Source: an uncultured Clostridia bacterium (GTDB lineage Bacteria > Bacillota > Clostridia > Oscillospirales > Acutalibacteraceae). Taken from it: a stretch of 19,375 bases of DNA. Location: contig CAMMKL010000005.1 of NCBI GenBank assembly GCA_946497265.1, forward strand, positions 1 through 19,375. Reading direction: 5' to 3'. The position numbers and the translations under genes were made by a program. Shown piece by piece: positions 1 through 6,476 of the stretch. The number at the start of each line of letters is the position of its first letter. The stretch's first letter is position 1. The notes under the pieces were generated by a model. It saw nothing but the letters and a program-made list of their open reading frames with translations, did not search any database and had not been told where the DNA came from.

Positions 1-2
1 CT

Positions 3-563
3 GGAACCGCGCTTACAGAACGAAAAAACGGGTATGTTAAAAATGTTTTTATGAGAACTCAAAAGAGGAATTATTATATATCAAAATATATAGCGACGTT
101 TTTAAGCGGGGGTTCTGTTGCGGTTATTCCGATTTTATGTAGTTTATGGCTCTCTGCTTTGTGTTTGCCGGCTATACCTCCTGAACCCACAAGTAATTTA
201 ACGGCAATCGGTACTAATAGTATGTGGGGGGAATTATTTTATAAAAACCCTTTAGCTTACATTTTTGCTTATTTGACAATCCAATTTGTGTTTTATGGAT
301 TAATAGCAACCGTTGCTTTGGCTATATCTTTTTTAACAGATACAAAGTTTGTGGTATTATTGACCCCCTTTTTGCTCTATTTATCAAGCTCTTTTCTTTG
401 CGGATGGTTAGGTGAGTTACGTTATGTCCCAGCTTTATTTTTAGATATGATGCAGGTGCTACCCAATATCCAATTTTCTATTATTGCTATAGAAGCCGTC
501 ATTCTTTTTATACTGACTTCGGTAGGGTTTATTTGGACAGGATGGCGTAAAGAAGTTTATTAA
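3..563 (+). CDS. ABC-2-type transporter permease, 5' end outside the window
   Basis: The reading frame is open to the left edge. The ATG at 51 is internal, because 16 sensible codons precede it in frame (ending ...YVKNVF), so the true start lies upstream. About 186 residues are visible. They begin with a short soluble piece of the kind that follows the first membrane helix in this family (ERKNGYVKN, then SKYIATFLSGG), followed by several hydrophobic segments (near residues 35-55, 85-125 and 155-180 of the visible part) and a short charged C-terminus (GWRKEVY). An outward loop contains a PPEPTS stretch. I infer an integral membrane subunit of an exporter driven by the ATPase encoded at 1393-2073; the substrate is unknown. 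The gene is AT-rich, unlike the ATPase gene downstream. It ends 31 bp before the next permease gene. Confidence 0.8.
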   Translation, partial: GTALTERKNGYVKNVFMRTQKRNYYISKYIATFLSGGSVAVIPILCSLWLSALCLPAIPPEPTSNLTAIGTNSMWGELFYKNPLAYIFAYLTIQFVFYGLIATVALAISFLTDTKFVVLLTPFLLYLSSSFLCGWLGELRYVPALFLDMMQVLPNIQFSIIAIEAVILFILTSVGFIWTGWRKEVY

Positions 564-594
564 ATAAATTAATAGGATAGAATAGGAGAACCCC

Positions 595-1377
595 ATGCGT
601 ATAATACGTGAATTTTTTCAAATCATTGCAGGTAACCGCAATATTTCTATACTATATTTTTTGCTGTTGCCTGTCTTTTGGATTGGTAGTATGAGCTTGG
701 TTTTAAGAGAAACCCAGCAACTTTATTTGGAGTATAGCCGGAGTGATTTATTACTACTCTCTTTCAACGAGGGAGGTTTCAGTGGAATTGTATTTGTTTT
801 TTTAATATTGTGCTTTATTATGTATTTGTTTCGTTTTGACTTTTTGCCAGTTGTCTTGATAAGACAGAAAAGTAAGCGATCGATTTGGATTTCCCAAATA
901 GGAAAGGCTACGTTGTCTTCGTTTAGTATTTCGATTTACTCTACTGGTGTTCTATGGTTGTATGCTATTCTATTTTCATCAATAGATAACAATTGGAATT
1001 CTTATAATAGTATTTTTACTGACGAGTTAAAGTTTTCTTTAGAAGTACCAATGTCTATATGGAAAGTTGTTTTAGCATTTTTTGTATCGATGTTTTTTTA
1101 TGTACTGTCAATGAGCATTTTCTATTTATTGATTCGATGGTTATTTCATAAAGAAATAATAGGATGTATTGCTGTCCTGGTTTACATTTTATATTGTTCG
1201 TATGGAAGTCATTTTCTCAATTACATAAATAATTGTACTGTAACTTATGAAAGTTTCGTTGAGCCAACCCGTCTCCTCTGGCCTTTGCTGGCGCCGCTTT
1301 TGTGGATCGGCGTGTTGCTGGGGGCGGGGGCGCTGCTTGCAAACCGTGCGGAGTTTTACTCCGCGGGCAAAAAATAA
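595..1377 (+). CDS. ABC transporter permease subunit with a mid-gene composition break
   Basis: A 260-residue hydrophobic protein with about six predicted membrane helices. The ATG at 595 follows AGGAG at 584-588 with a 6-nt spacer. It lies between another permease and the ATPase gene (15 bp gap to the ATPase), so it is very likely a membrane subunit of the same exporter. I recognise no named family beyond ABC-2-like permeases. Base composition is extreme and split: 1201-1260 is 15/60 G+C and 1261-1320 is 38/60. The first 222 codons are AT-rich and the last 38 GC-rich, but the frame is intact and the last helix (LLWPLLAPLLWIGVLLGAGA) fits the family. This is best explained by recombination between divergent alleles inside the gene; a chimeric assembly is the alternative. 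Confidence 0.75.
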   Translation: MRIIREFFQIIAGNRNISILYFLLLPVFWIGSMSLVLRETQQLYLEYSRSDLLLLSFNEGGFSGIVFVFLILCFIMYLFRFDFLPVVLIRQKSKRSIWISQIGKATLSSFSISIYSTGVLWLYAILFSSIDNNWNSYNSIFTDELKFSLEVPMSIWKVVLAFFVSMFFYVLSMSIFYLLIRWLFHKEIIGCIAVLVYILYCSYGSHFLNYINNCTVTYESFVEPTRLLWPLLAPLLWIGVLLGAGALLANRAEFYSAGKK

Positions 1378-1392
1378 CGGAGGATACAGACA

Positions 1393-2073
1393 ATGTATAT
1401 TGAATTAAAAGACGTAGAGAAAACCATCCGCGGCGTTACGGTGCTGCAGGGAATCAACGTGCGCTTTGAAGCCGGGCGGGTATATGGGTTAAAAGGTAAG
1501 AACGGCTGCGGCAAGACCATGCTGATGCGCCTGATTTGCGGGCTGATTCGCCCTACGCACGGCACGGTGGATATCAACGGTGAAATATTGGGTAAAGAGA
1601 TTTCCTTTCCCCGCAGCATCGGCGCGCTCATCGAGAACCCGGCCTTTATCGACGGCTATACCGGTTTCAAAAACCTGCAGATCCTGGCTTCTATCCAGGG
1701 GAAAATCGGCGATGAAGAAATCCGGGACGCCCTGCGCAAGGTGGGGCTGGACCCGGACGACAAACGCAAGTACCGCAAGTATTCCCTGGGAATGAAGCAG
1801 CGTTTGGGGATTGCCTGCGCCTTTATGGAGCACCCGGAAATCGTTGTGCTGGATGAGCCGATCAACGCCTTAGACGACAAAGGCGTGGAACTGGTGCACG
1901 ATATCCTGCATGACCTGAAGGAAAAGGGTACGCTGGTGATCATCGCCTGCCACGACCAGGAGGAGATGGAGCAGCTTGCCGACGAAATCTATTTGATGGG
2001 GGAAGGAAAGATCACGGGGCACGAGCTGGTAGAAGGCAAAGGCCGTAGCGTATCATCCGAAGAAGGAGCTTAA
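1393..2073 (+). CDS. ABC transporter ATP-binding protein (BcrA/LanF-like class)
   Basis: The 226-residue nucleotide-binding subunit powers the exporter formed with the adjacent permeases. Visible motifs are Walker A GKNGCGKT (residues 35-42), signature YSLGMKQR (130-137), Walker B IVVLDEP (150-156, catalytic Glu155) and the switch His187 in ACHDQEE. At the Q-loop position the protein reads IGALIENPAF, with Glu in place of Gln, as is usual in the bacitracin/lantibiotic-resistance type of exporter ATPase. The start is ATG 1393 with GGAGG at 1379-1383 and a 9-nt spacer. Its composition is GC-rich and matches the following permease gene rather than the two preceding ones. Export of an antimicrobial peptide or self-protection is possible by family resemblance, but no biosynthetic or two-component genes are visible to support it. 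Confidence 0.93.
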   Translation: MYIELKDVEKTIRGVTVLQGINVRFEAGRVYGLKGKNGCGKTMLMRLICGLIRPTHGTVDINGEILGKEISFPRSIGALIENPAFIDGYTGFKNLQILASIQGKIGDEEIRDALRKVGLDPDDKRKYRKYSLGMKQRLGIACAFMEHPEIVVLDEPINALDDKGVELVHDILHDLKEKGTLVIIACHDQEEMEQLADEIYLMGEGKITGHELVEGKGRSVSSEEGA

Positions 2074-2085
2074 GGGGGATTTTCT

Positions 2086-2946
2086 GTGAAAAGAACGCGT
2101 ACGGGCAATTACGGGAAGCTCATCAAGCACGATTTGTATATCGGCCTGCTTTGCGGATGGCGCAGATACTTGCCGGTATTTTTTCTTGCCGCGATCCTGT
2201 TTTCCATGCCCTACATGGGATACCGGTCTTTATTACAGGAAGGCGGCATACAGCCCGGCCCCATTACCTTGGGGAATTACCTATTGTCAGCCTTTTCCGG
2301 TATGCTGCCCTATGACCCGGCGTCCGGCGCCCCGTTTCAAATCCCGATTTATTGGTTTGCGCTCCAGCTTTATCTGGCGTTTGTGGTTGGTGGGTACGCA
2401 AACCGGGACTTAGCCGGGTATGGAAAAAATATTTTAATCCGGGCGCGCACACGTACCGGATGGTGGCTCTCGAAATGCTTGTGGAACGTTGCCGGCGTTT
2501 TGGTGTATTATGCTATTTTATTTTTATGCGCCGTTCTTTTTGCAGCAGCGACCGGGTCGGTTTCCCTGCTGCCCAATTTACAGATCGCAGGGGAATGGCT
2601 GAATATGGATTGCTCGGCGGCGTCTGCGCAGCAAGTGGCGCTTGTCGCTGCACTTGCCCCGTTGCTCACGTCTTTGGCGGTCTGCCTGCTTCAAATGTTC
2701 CTTAGCTTTCTCCTGCGCCCTATATACGGCTATGTGGCCGTTGCGGTGCTGATGATTGCCTCGGCATATTGCTTTACCGCAGTATTGCCGGGCAATTGGT
2801 CGATGCTTCTGCGCAGCGAAGCCCTTCTGCCGGGCGGGATCCCGTTTGAGGTAGCGCTTTTGCTTTCGCTGCTTCTTATGGCCGTCAGCGTGTTGGCGGG
2901 GCTGATTTATTTTAAACGATGTGATATACTCGAAACAAATTCATGA
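2086..2946 (+). CDS. ABC transporter permease subunit
   Basis: A 286-residue membrane protein, last gene of the exporter operon. It starts at GTG 2086, preceded by GGGGGA (2074-2079) with a 6-nt spacer, only 12 bp after the ATPase stop, so co-translation is likely. A charged N-terminus (KRTRTGNYGKLIKHDL) is followed by a first helix near residues 28-45, a large extracytoplasmic segment, and clustered helices near 90-105, 135-155, 180-210, 215-240 and 255-280. The C-terminus is short and cytoplasmic (YFKRCDILETNS). The general layout is that of ABC-2 permeases; no enzyme motif is present. GC content resembles that of the ATPase gene. A candidate terminator follows 28 bp downstream. Confidence 0.85.
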   Translation: MKRTRTGNYGKLIKHDLYIGLLCGWRRYLPVFFLAAILFSMPYMGYRSLLQEGGIQPGPITLGNYLLSAFSGMLPYDPASGAPFQIPIYWFALQLYLAFVVGGYANRDLAGYGKNILIRARTRTGWWLSKCLWNVAGVLVYYAILFLCAVLFAAATGSVSLLPNLQIAGEWLNMDCSAASAQQVALVAALAPLLTSLAVCLLQMFLSFLLRPIYGYVAVAVLMIASAYCFTAVLPGNWSMLLRSEALLPGGIPFEVALLLSLLLMAVSVLAGLIYFKRCDILETNS

Positions 2947-3144
2947 TTCCGTGCGTTTTGACGGTTTCAGTTCAAAGGGATGCCCTGTGTAGTGCTGCGG
3001 GGCATCCTTTGTTCTGTATACCTCCGTAAACGTGGGGATTTCTCCCGCCAGGAATGCATTTGCAGGGTTTCGGCCGTCCGAATGGACAATATTGCCATGT
3101 TGTCTCCTAAATGCCGCGCCCTTTCCTGCAAAAACGGATTGATT
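2941..3144 (-). pseudogene. Possible gene remnant or dispersed repeat on the minus strand
   Basis: Read on the minus strand, 67 consecutive codons are open from 3144 down to a stop at 2943-2941. They spell a plausible polypeptide tail (including NPANAFLAGEIPTFTEVY and HYTGHPFELKPSKR), but no start codon with a ribosome binding site is present and the frame is closed immediately upstream by a stop at 3147-3145. The piece ends exactly at the overlap with the plus-strand permease stop. A terminator-like hairpin lies within it. It may be the 3' remnant of a lost gene or a copy of a dispersed intergenic element; I do not recognise the family. Confidence 0.25.
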
Positions 3145-3287
3145 TTATAATGCTGTGGTAGTATGATGGAGTGGAAACGGCAATTTATAATCAATAGAAG
3201 CTCTTTCGATTACAATACCGGGAACGGTTTCTATGAAGGGAAATGTAACTGGGACAGGCCGGTTAAAAAATAGAATGGGAAAAGGAT
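2947..3287 (+). other. 341-bp spacer between the ABC operon and the hydrolase gene
   Basis: No plus-strand gene is visible. The left part contains a terminator-like hairpin (2974-3010). The minus strand has a 67-codon open frame without a start (2941-3144), described separately. The right part (3140-3195) contains two exact TATAAT hexamers, at 3146-3151 and 3186-3191, either of which could be a -10 element for the hydrolase gene. No convincing TTGACA-like -35 element lies 16-18 bp upstream of either, so I do not call a promoter. Confidence 0.5.
2974..3010 (+). terminator. Candidate intrinsic terminator of the ABC operon
   Basis: The arms AAAGGGATGCCC (2974-2985) and GGGCATCCTTT (3000-3010) pair over about 11 bp with one bulged G and a 14-nt loop. 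The hairpin sits 28 bp after the last permease stop. The following bases (GTTCTGT) are only moderately U-rich, so termination efficiency is uncertain. The arms could also work on the opposite strand, where the A-run before the first arm would become a T-run after the hairpin. Confidence 0.5.
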
Positions 3288-3296
3288 ATGCATATG
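3282..3296 (+). promoter_or_regulatory. Ribosome binding site that favours the second ATG of the hydrolase gene
   Basis: AAGG at 3282-3285 lies only 2 nt before the first ATG (3288) but 8 nt before a second in-frame ATG (3294). The second spacing is the normal one, so 3294 is the more likely start. Confidence 0.55.
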
Positions 3297-3989
3297 AAAA
3301 CGGAAGCGCTGAAGATCAAAGGGGTGCCCGCCTTGGTTTGGGGAGAACCGGCTGACAGGCTCTATCTCTACATTCATGGCAAGTTAGGTTGTAAAGAAGA
3401 AGCAGAGGCCTTTGCCCGTATCGCCTGCCTCAAAGGCTGGCAGGTGATGAGCTTTGACCTGCCGGGGCACGGCGAACGGCAAGGGGAAGCGGGCCGCTTC
3501 TTTCCCTGGGATATCACACCGGAGCTGGAAGCCGTTTGGGAATACGCTGTAAATATTTGGGGCGGCATAGCACTGCGGGCAAACAGTATCGGAGCATGGT
3601 TTGCAATGCAGGCATATCCCGATAAGCCGCTTGAACAGGCGCTTTTTGTCTCTCCGGTTCTGGATATGAATAAACTGATCGAAAATATGATGTTATGGGC
3701 TTTCGTTACCCCAAAACAGTTGGAACGGGAGAAAGAGATCCCTACGGATTTTGGGGAAACCTTGTCTTGGAAATATTACGCTTATGCAAGGGAACATCCC
3801 GTCTCTAGGTGGGCGTGCCCTACTAAAATTCTGTATGCAGGCCGGGATAACCTGACGGAGCGGGATGTAGTGGACGCCTTTTGTCGCAGGTTTTCCTGCC
3901 GTCTTACCGTTATGGAGGATGGGGAACACTGGTTCCATACGGAAGAACAGTTGGCTTTTTTAGAAGGATGGGAATACAAAAATATCTAA
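3294..3989 (+). CDS. Alpha/beta hydrolase
   Basis: A 231-residue cytosolic protein without a signal peptide, of the serine hydrolase fold. From the start at 3294, the oxyanion HG is at residues 28-29 (YIHGKLG), a DLPGHGER strand-turn lies near 55-63, the nucleophile elbow reads ANSIGAW with Ser98, the acid is probably Asp185 (YAGRDNLTE) and the base His212 (EDGEHWFH). The elbow has Ala where the usual GxSxG has its first Gly. The substrate cannot be read from the sequence; carboxylesterase- or thioesterase-like activity is the family expectation. An alternative start at ATG 3288 would add two residues. It stands alone between two spacers, so it is probably transcribed as a single gene. Confidence 0.87.
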   Translation: MKTEALKIKGVPALVWGEPADRLYLYIHGKLGCKEEAEAFARIACLKGWQVMSFDLPGHGERQGEAGRFFPWDITPELEAVWEYAVNIWGGIALRANSIGAWFAMQAYPDKPLEQALFVSPVLDMNKLIENMMLWAFVTPKQLEREKEIPTDFGETLSWKYYAYAREHPVSRWACPTKILYAGRDNLTERDVVDAFCRRFSCRLTVMEDGEHWFHTEEQLAFLEGWEYKNI

Positions 3990-3991
3990 GT

Positions 3992-4049
3992 AAGCCTTAG
4001 TGATGCCATTCCGAAAAGAATGTCCAAGGCTTTCGGGAATATCGGAATG
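3992..4049 (+). repeat. Two interleaved inverted repeats after the hydrolase gene
   Basis: AAGCCTT at 3992-3998 is the reverse complement of AAGGCTT at 4026-4032, and CATTCCGA at 4007-4014 is the reverse complement of TCGGAATG at 4042-4049. The pairs interleave (first, second, first, second), so they could form a pseudoknot or two alternative stems. There is no U-tract after either, so this is not a standard terminator. Both arm pairs are short and chance remains possible. Confidence 0.3.
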
Positions 4050-4116
4050 CAAATTGGCCGCGGGGCGGCATTTATAGAAGGCTACTGGATGAAACGAATC
4101 AAAACGGAGGTGCAAT

Positions 4117-4797
4117 ATGGTTTTTTCCATTGATTCCTGGATAAAGGACTATCAAAAAGCAGTTGAAAGCCGGTTTGCCGGCCGTGTCTGGTTTATCGGG
4201 CTGCAAGGCAGCTATGGCCGGGGGGAAGCAACCGAGCTAAGCGACATAGATACGGTCCTAATTTTGGATCATGTATCAGCAAACGATCTTCAGATATATA
4301 GCAGCCTCCTGGATACCCTACCAAACCGGGAAAAAACCTGTGGATTTGTTTCCGGAAAGGAGGAACTGTTGGCCTGGGAACCTTCCGACCTATTTCAGTT
4401 TTATTATGACACCATACCGATTGCCGGAACCCTCGATCTGCTGTTAGAACGCATCCGGTTGGAGGATATCCGCAGGGCAATCCGGATTGGGGCTTGCAAC
4501 GTGTATCATATGTGCGCCCATAACCTGGTGCATGAAAAAAGCCTCGACATATTAAAGGGGCTATATAAATCAGCTGTTTTTACCCTGCAGGCCATTGTGT
4601 TTCTACAGACGGGAAGTTATGAAAAACAGAAAGACCGCCTGGGCAGTAGGCTGACGTCGGCTGATAGAACGATATTGGAAACGAGTATAGGGCTAACTAA
4701 GCGGGATAATACGTCATATCAGGAGCTGGTCGAATACTCTTCGCTTTTGTTGACATGGGCATCCGGATGGATCCAGCAGTGCAGGGAGGAATCATAA
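4117..4797 (+). CDS. Nucleotidyltransferase-fold protein (MNT/ANT-like)
   Basis: 226 residues. The N-terminal domain has the polymerase-beta-like nucleotidyltransferase signature: GSYGRGEATELSDID (residues 31-45) supplies the nucleotide-binding Gly-Ser and the two metal-binding Asp (43, 45). A third acidic residue of the later strand could be Asp107 (GTLDLLLERI). The C-terminal half (about 115-226) is helical, like the substrate-binding halves of aminoglycoside or lincosamide nucleotidyltransferases and of HEPN-associated proteins. The start at ATG 4117 has GGAGG at 4105-4109. It is followed after 7 bp by a membrane methyltransferase gene, so the two are probably co-transcribed. The family contains drug-modifying enzymes and toxin-antitoxin members; substrate and role are not deducible here, and I do not call it a resistance gene. 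Confidence 0.82.
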   Translation: MVFSIDSWIKDYQKAVESRFAGRVWFIGLQGSYGRGEATELSDIDTVLILDHVSANDLQIYSSLLDTLPNREKTCGFVSGKEELLAWEPSDLFQFYYDTIPIAGTLDLLLERIRLEDIRRAIRIGACNVYHMCAHNLVHEKSLDILKGLYKSAVFTLQAIVFLQTGSYEKQKDRLGSRLTSADRTILETSIGLTKRDNTSYQELVEYSSLLLTWASGWIQQCREES

Positions 4798-4804
4798 CGC
4801 TACA

Positions 4805-5326
4805 ATGAGTGGAATTTTGTTGCTTCTTCCGTTTTTACTGATCCGGTTCGGTTTATTGGCAGTTGTAAACATCGGGGCGGTAAAACGCGCGGCATATTTT
4901 GCGCCTATGCGCAAAAATGAGAGCTGGATCTATTGGATTTATCAGATTTCCAATATTGCAATCTTTGTGTCCCTATGCTTTCTAAAAATCAAGGCTGATG
5001 ATTTATGGTGGTTTTATGCCGGTACAGCTTTCTATGTGTTGGGGCTGGTATTCTGCGCAGCGTCTATTGTGAGTTTTGCCATTCCTTCGAAAGAAGGACT
5101 CAACACCAACGGGATTTACCGATTTTCCCGCAACCCTATGTATCTGTCGTATTTCATGATTTTTTTAGGCTTTGCATGTATGACGGCCTCCTTGATACTG
5201 GGAGGCATTGTGATGGTGTTTATTGTGGCATCGCACTGGATCATCTTGGCTGAGGAACGATGGTGTATCGCAAAATTTGGGGGAGCATATAGGCAATATA
5301 TGCAGAGGGTAAGGCGTTATCTTTGA
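4805..5326 (+). CDS. Integral membrane methyltransferase, ICMT/PEMT-like
   Basis: 173 residues with about four to five membrane helices. The C-terminal half carries the isoprenylcysteine carboxyl methyltransferase / phospholipid methyltransferase core: GIYRFSRNPMYLSYF (about residues 104-118) binds S-adenosylmethionine in relatives, and the EERW...FGGAYRQYMQRVRRYL end is typical. In bacteria such proteins methylate unknown small molecules or lipids. It is preceded after 7 bp by the nucleotidyltransferase gene. The nearest Shine-Dalgarno-like sequence (AGGGAGG, 4783-4789) lies inside that upstream gene and is about 15 nt from ATG 4805, which suggests weak or coupled translation. The substrate is unknown. 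Confidence 0.85.
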   Translation: MSGILLLLPFLLIRFGLLAVVNIGAVKRAAYFAPMRKNESWIYWIYQISNIAIFVSLCFLKIKADDLWWFYAGTAFYVLGLVFCAASIVSFAIPSKEGLNTNGIYRFSRNPMYLSYFMIFLGFACMTASLILGGIVMVFIVASHWIILAEERWCIAKFGGAYRQYMQRVRRYL

Positions 5327-5437
5327 ACCTGGCAGGAATAGGATACGTCTTTTGGCCTTAAAGAAGGATAACGGATCTTTTGTAGCCGGCATGAAATCTG
5401 ATGCAGGGAAATAGGAATGAAAAAGGGGAAGCTTTAC

Positions 5438-5833
5438 ATGGCAATGTCAAATATAAAAGCAGTATTTCAAAGCGATATTCAAAAGCTATGGGAAAAGGTT
5501 ACCTTTGTTTTAGACTACCCTTCATGGCGAAGCGACCTGAGCAGAATAGAGATCTTGAATGAAAAGCAATTTATGGAATACAACAAAAAAGGCTATGCGA
5601 CTATTTTTACGGTTACCGTTACCAAGCCGTGCCGGCAGTGGGAATTTGATATGGAAAACGGCAATATAATTGGGCATTGGAAAGGTGTGTTTACCCAAAA
5701 GGGCCGGTATACGGAGATTGACTTTACCGAGGATGTGACTGCAAAAAGATTTTTTATAAAACCATTTTTAAAAGCCTATTTAAAGAAGCAACAAGCCCAA
5801 TTCGTCTTAGATTTAAAAAATGCTTTATTATAA
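5438..5833 (+). CDS. SRPBCC (START/Bet v1-like) family protein
   Basis: 131 residues from ATG 5438. The chain has the helix-grip pattern of small SRPBCC ligand-binding proteins: an early strand (SNIKAVFQSD), YPSWRSDLSRIEIL, then strands ending in RQWEFDM, GHWKGVF, EIDFTEDVTA, and a long amphipathic C-terminal helix (LKAYLKKQQAQFVLDLKNAL). No catalytic motif is visible; relatives bind hydrophobic ligands. The start at 5438 is preferred because AAGGGGA lies 8 nt upstream and relatives begin with a short M-A-x-S-N-I-K. An in-frame ATG at 5417 with AGGGA at 5405-5409 would add seven residues. The gene is AT-rich (5761-5820 is 17/60 G+C), unlike the housekeeping operon, and stands alone. Confidence 0.8.
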   Translation: MAMSNIKAVFQSDIQKLWEKVTFVLDYPSWRSDLSRIEILNEKQFMEYNKKGYATIFTVTVTKPCRQWEFDMENGNIIGHWKGVFTQKGRYTEIDFTEDVTAKRFFIKPFLKAYLKKQQAQFVLDLKNALL

Positions 5834-6053
5834 AATCCAAATGTAGAAGATGAGAATTTATTTGTTGAAGATTGCCTTGGCCAATGGGTGGTGGCGAAGG
5901 ATACAAATTTGATATAGAAGGATTGGACTTTTTCGCGATGAATTATTTGTAATTCCCCAATAATAGTATCAAAATTAAGAAAGAACGGATAGTAGATTTG
6001 GGTTGCTTTGTAACCAGTGTGTTAGGAAGGGGAAGAAAGGTTAGTGCTTATTT
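5834..6053 (+). other. AT-rich spacer with possible decayed coding sequence
   Basis: About 220 bp with no intact gene. Short peptide-like runs exist in different frames, for example 22 codons ending FDIEGLDFFAMNYL before a TAA near 5951. The same frame then remains open through the spacer. The pattern suggests an eroded gene but is too short to identify. The tract is strongly AT-rich (5941-6000 is 15/60 G+C). I see no clear promoter or terminator. A purine-rich run before 6042 supplies the ribosome binding site of the next gene. Confidence 0.3.
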
Positions 6054-6476
6054 ATGTTGGATAGAGAGGACATCAACTTTAGGCCTGATTTAAAAGGAAT
6101 CAGCGCTTATATTCAAAACCCATTGTTTGACCAGCTTTGCCGATATATGGACGAAGAATACAAAGCGCTTTGCAGAATTGATTATAGCAAAGATGTTTGG
6201 GCAAAAGGCTGGAATGTAAAGTTCCGGAAGTCCGGAAAAGCCTTATGCGTGATATATCCAAAAAAATCTTATTTTACTGTGCTGGTGGTTGTTGGTAAAA
6301 AAGAAAAAGAACGGGTACAATGCCTGTTGCCCTATCTTCCACAGCAATTGCAGGATATTTATCATCAGACTAGGGAAGGAAATGGGCAAAGGTGGCTGAT
6401 GATCGATTTAAGTGAGGACGACGCCCGATATCGCGCTGTATTGGAACTGATTCGTATTCGCAGAGAATGCCGATGA
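6054..6476 (+). CDS. DUF3788 family protein
   Basis: 140 residues. The features I associate with DUF3788 are all present: an N-terminal segment about an ISAYIQNPLFDQLCRYM helix (residues 16-32), the central GWNVKFRKSGKALCVIYP strand pair (about 52-69), the FTVLVVVGKKEKE strand-turn, and QRWLMIDLSEDD near 120. The function of the family is unknown and no catalytic residues can be assigned. ATG 6054 is preceded by AAAGG at 6037-6041, a rather long spacer of 12 nt. Composition is AT-rich like the SRPBCC gene upstream. The gene ends at TGA 6474-6476, and the same frame stays open for another 40 codons after that stop. Confidence 0.82.
   Translation: MLDREDINFRPDLKGISAYIQNPLFDQLCRYMDEEYKALCRIDYSKDVWAKGWNVKFRKSGKALCVIYPKKSYFTVLVVVGKKEKERVQCLLPYLPQQLQDIYHQTREGNGQRWLMIDLSEDDARYRAVLELIRIRRECR

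Noticed and set aside
1393..2946. Lantibiotic immunity cluster (LanFEG)
   Set aside because: The ATPase resembles that class, but there is no precursor peptide, modification enzyme or two-component system in the window.
3122..3191. Promoter for the hydrolase gene at either TATAAT hexamer
   Set aside because: Two exact -10 hexamers exist (3146 and 3186) but neither has a recognisable -35 at the right distance, and AT-rich spacers produce TATAAT by chance.
2967..3194. 75-codon minus-strand frame with an ATG in the spacer after the ABC operon
   Set aside because: No ribosome binding site and no family resemblance; the neighbouring minus-strand frame looks more protein-like and is recorded instead as a possible remnant.
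4117..4797. Calling the nucleotidyltransferase an aminoglycoside or lincosamide resistance gene
   Set aside because: Only the general GSxxxG...DxD signature is visible; family members have many substrates and no resistance-gene context is present.
4117..4797. HEPN/MNT toxin-antitoxin pair
   Set aside because: The nucleotidyltransferase is 226 residues with its own helical C-terminal half, and the neighbouring gene is a membrane methyltransferase, not a HEPN toxin.
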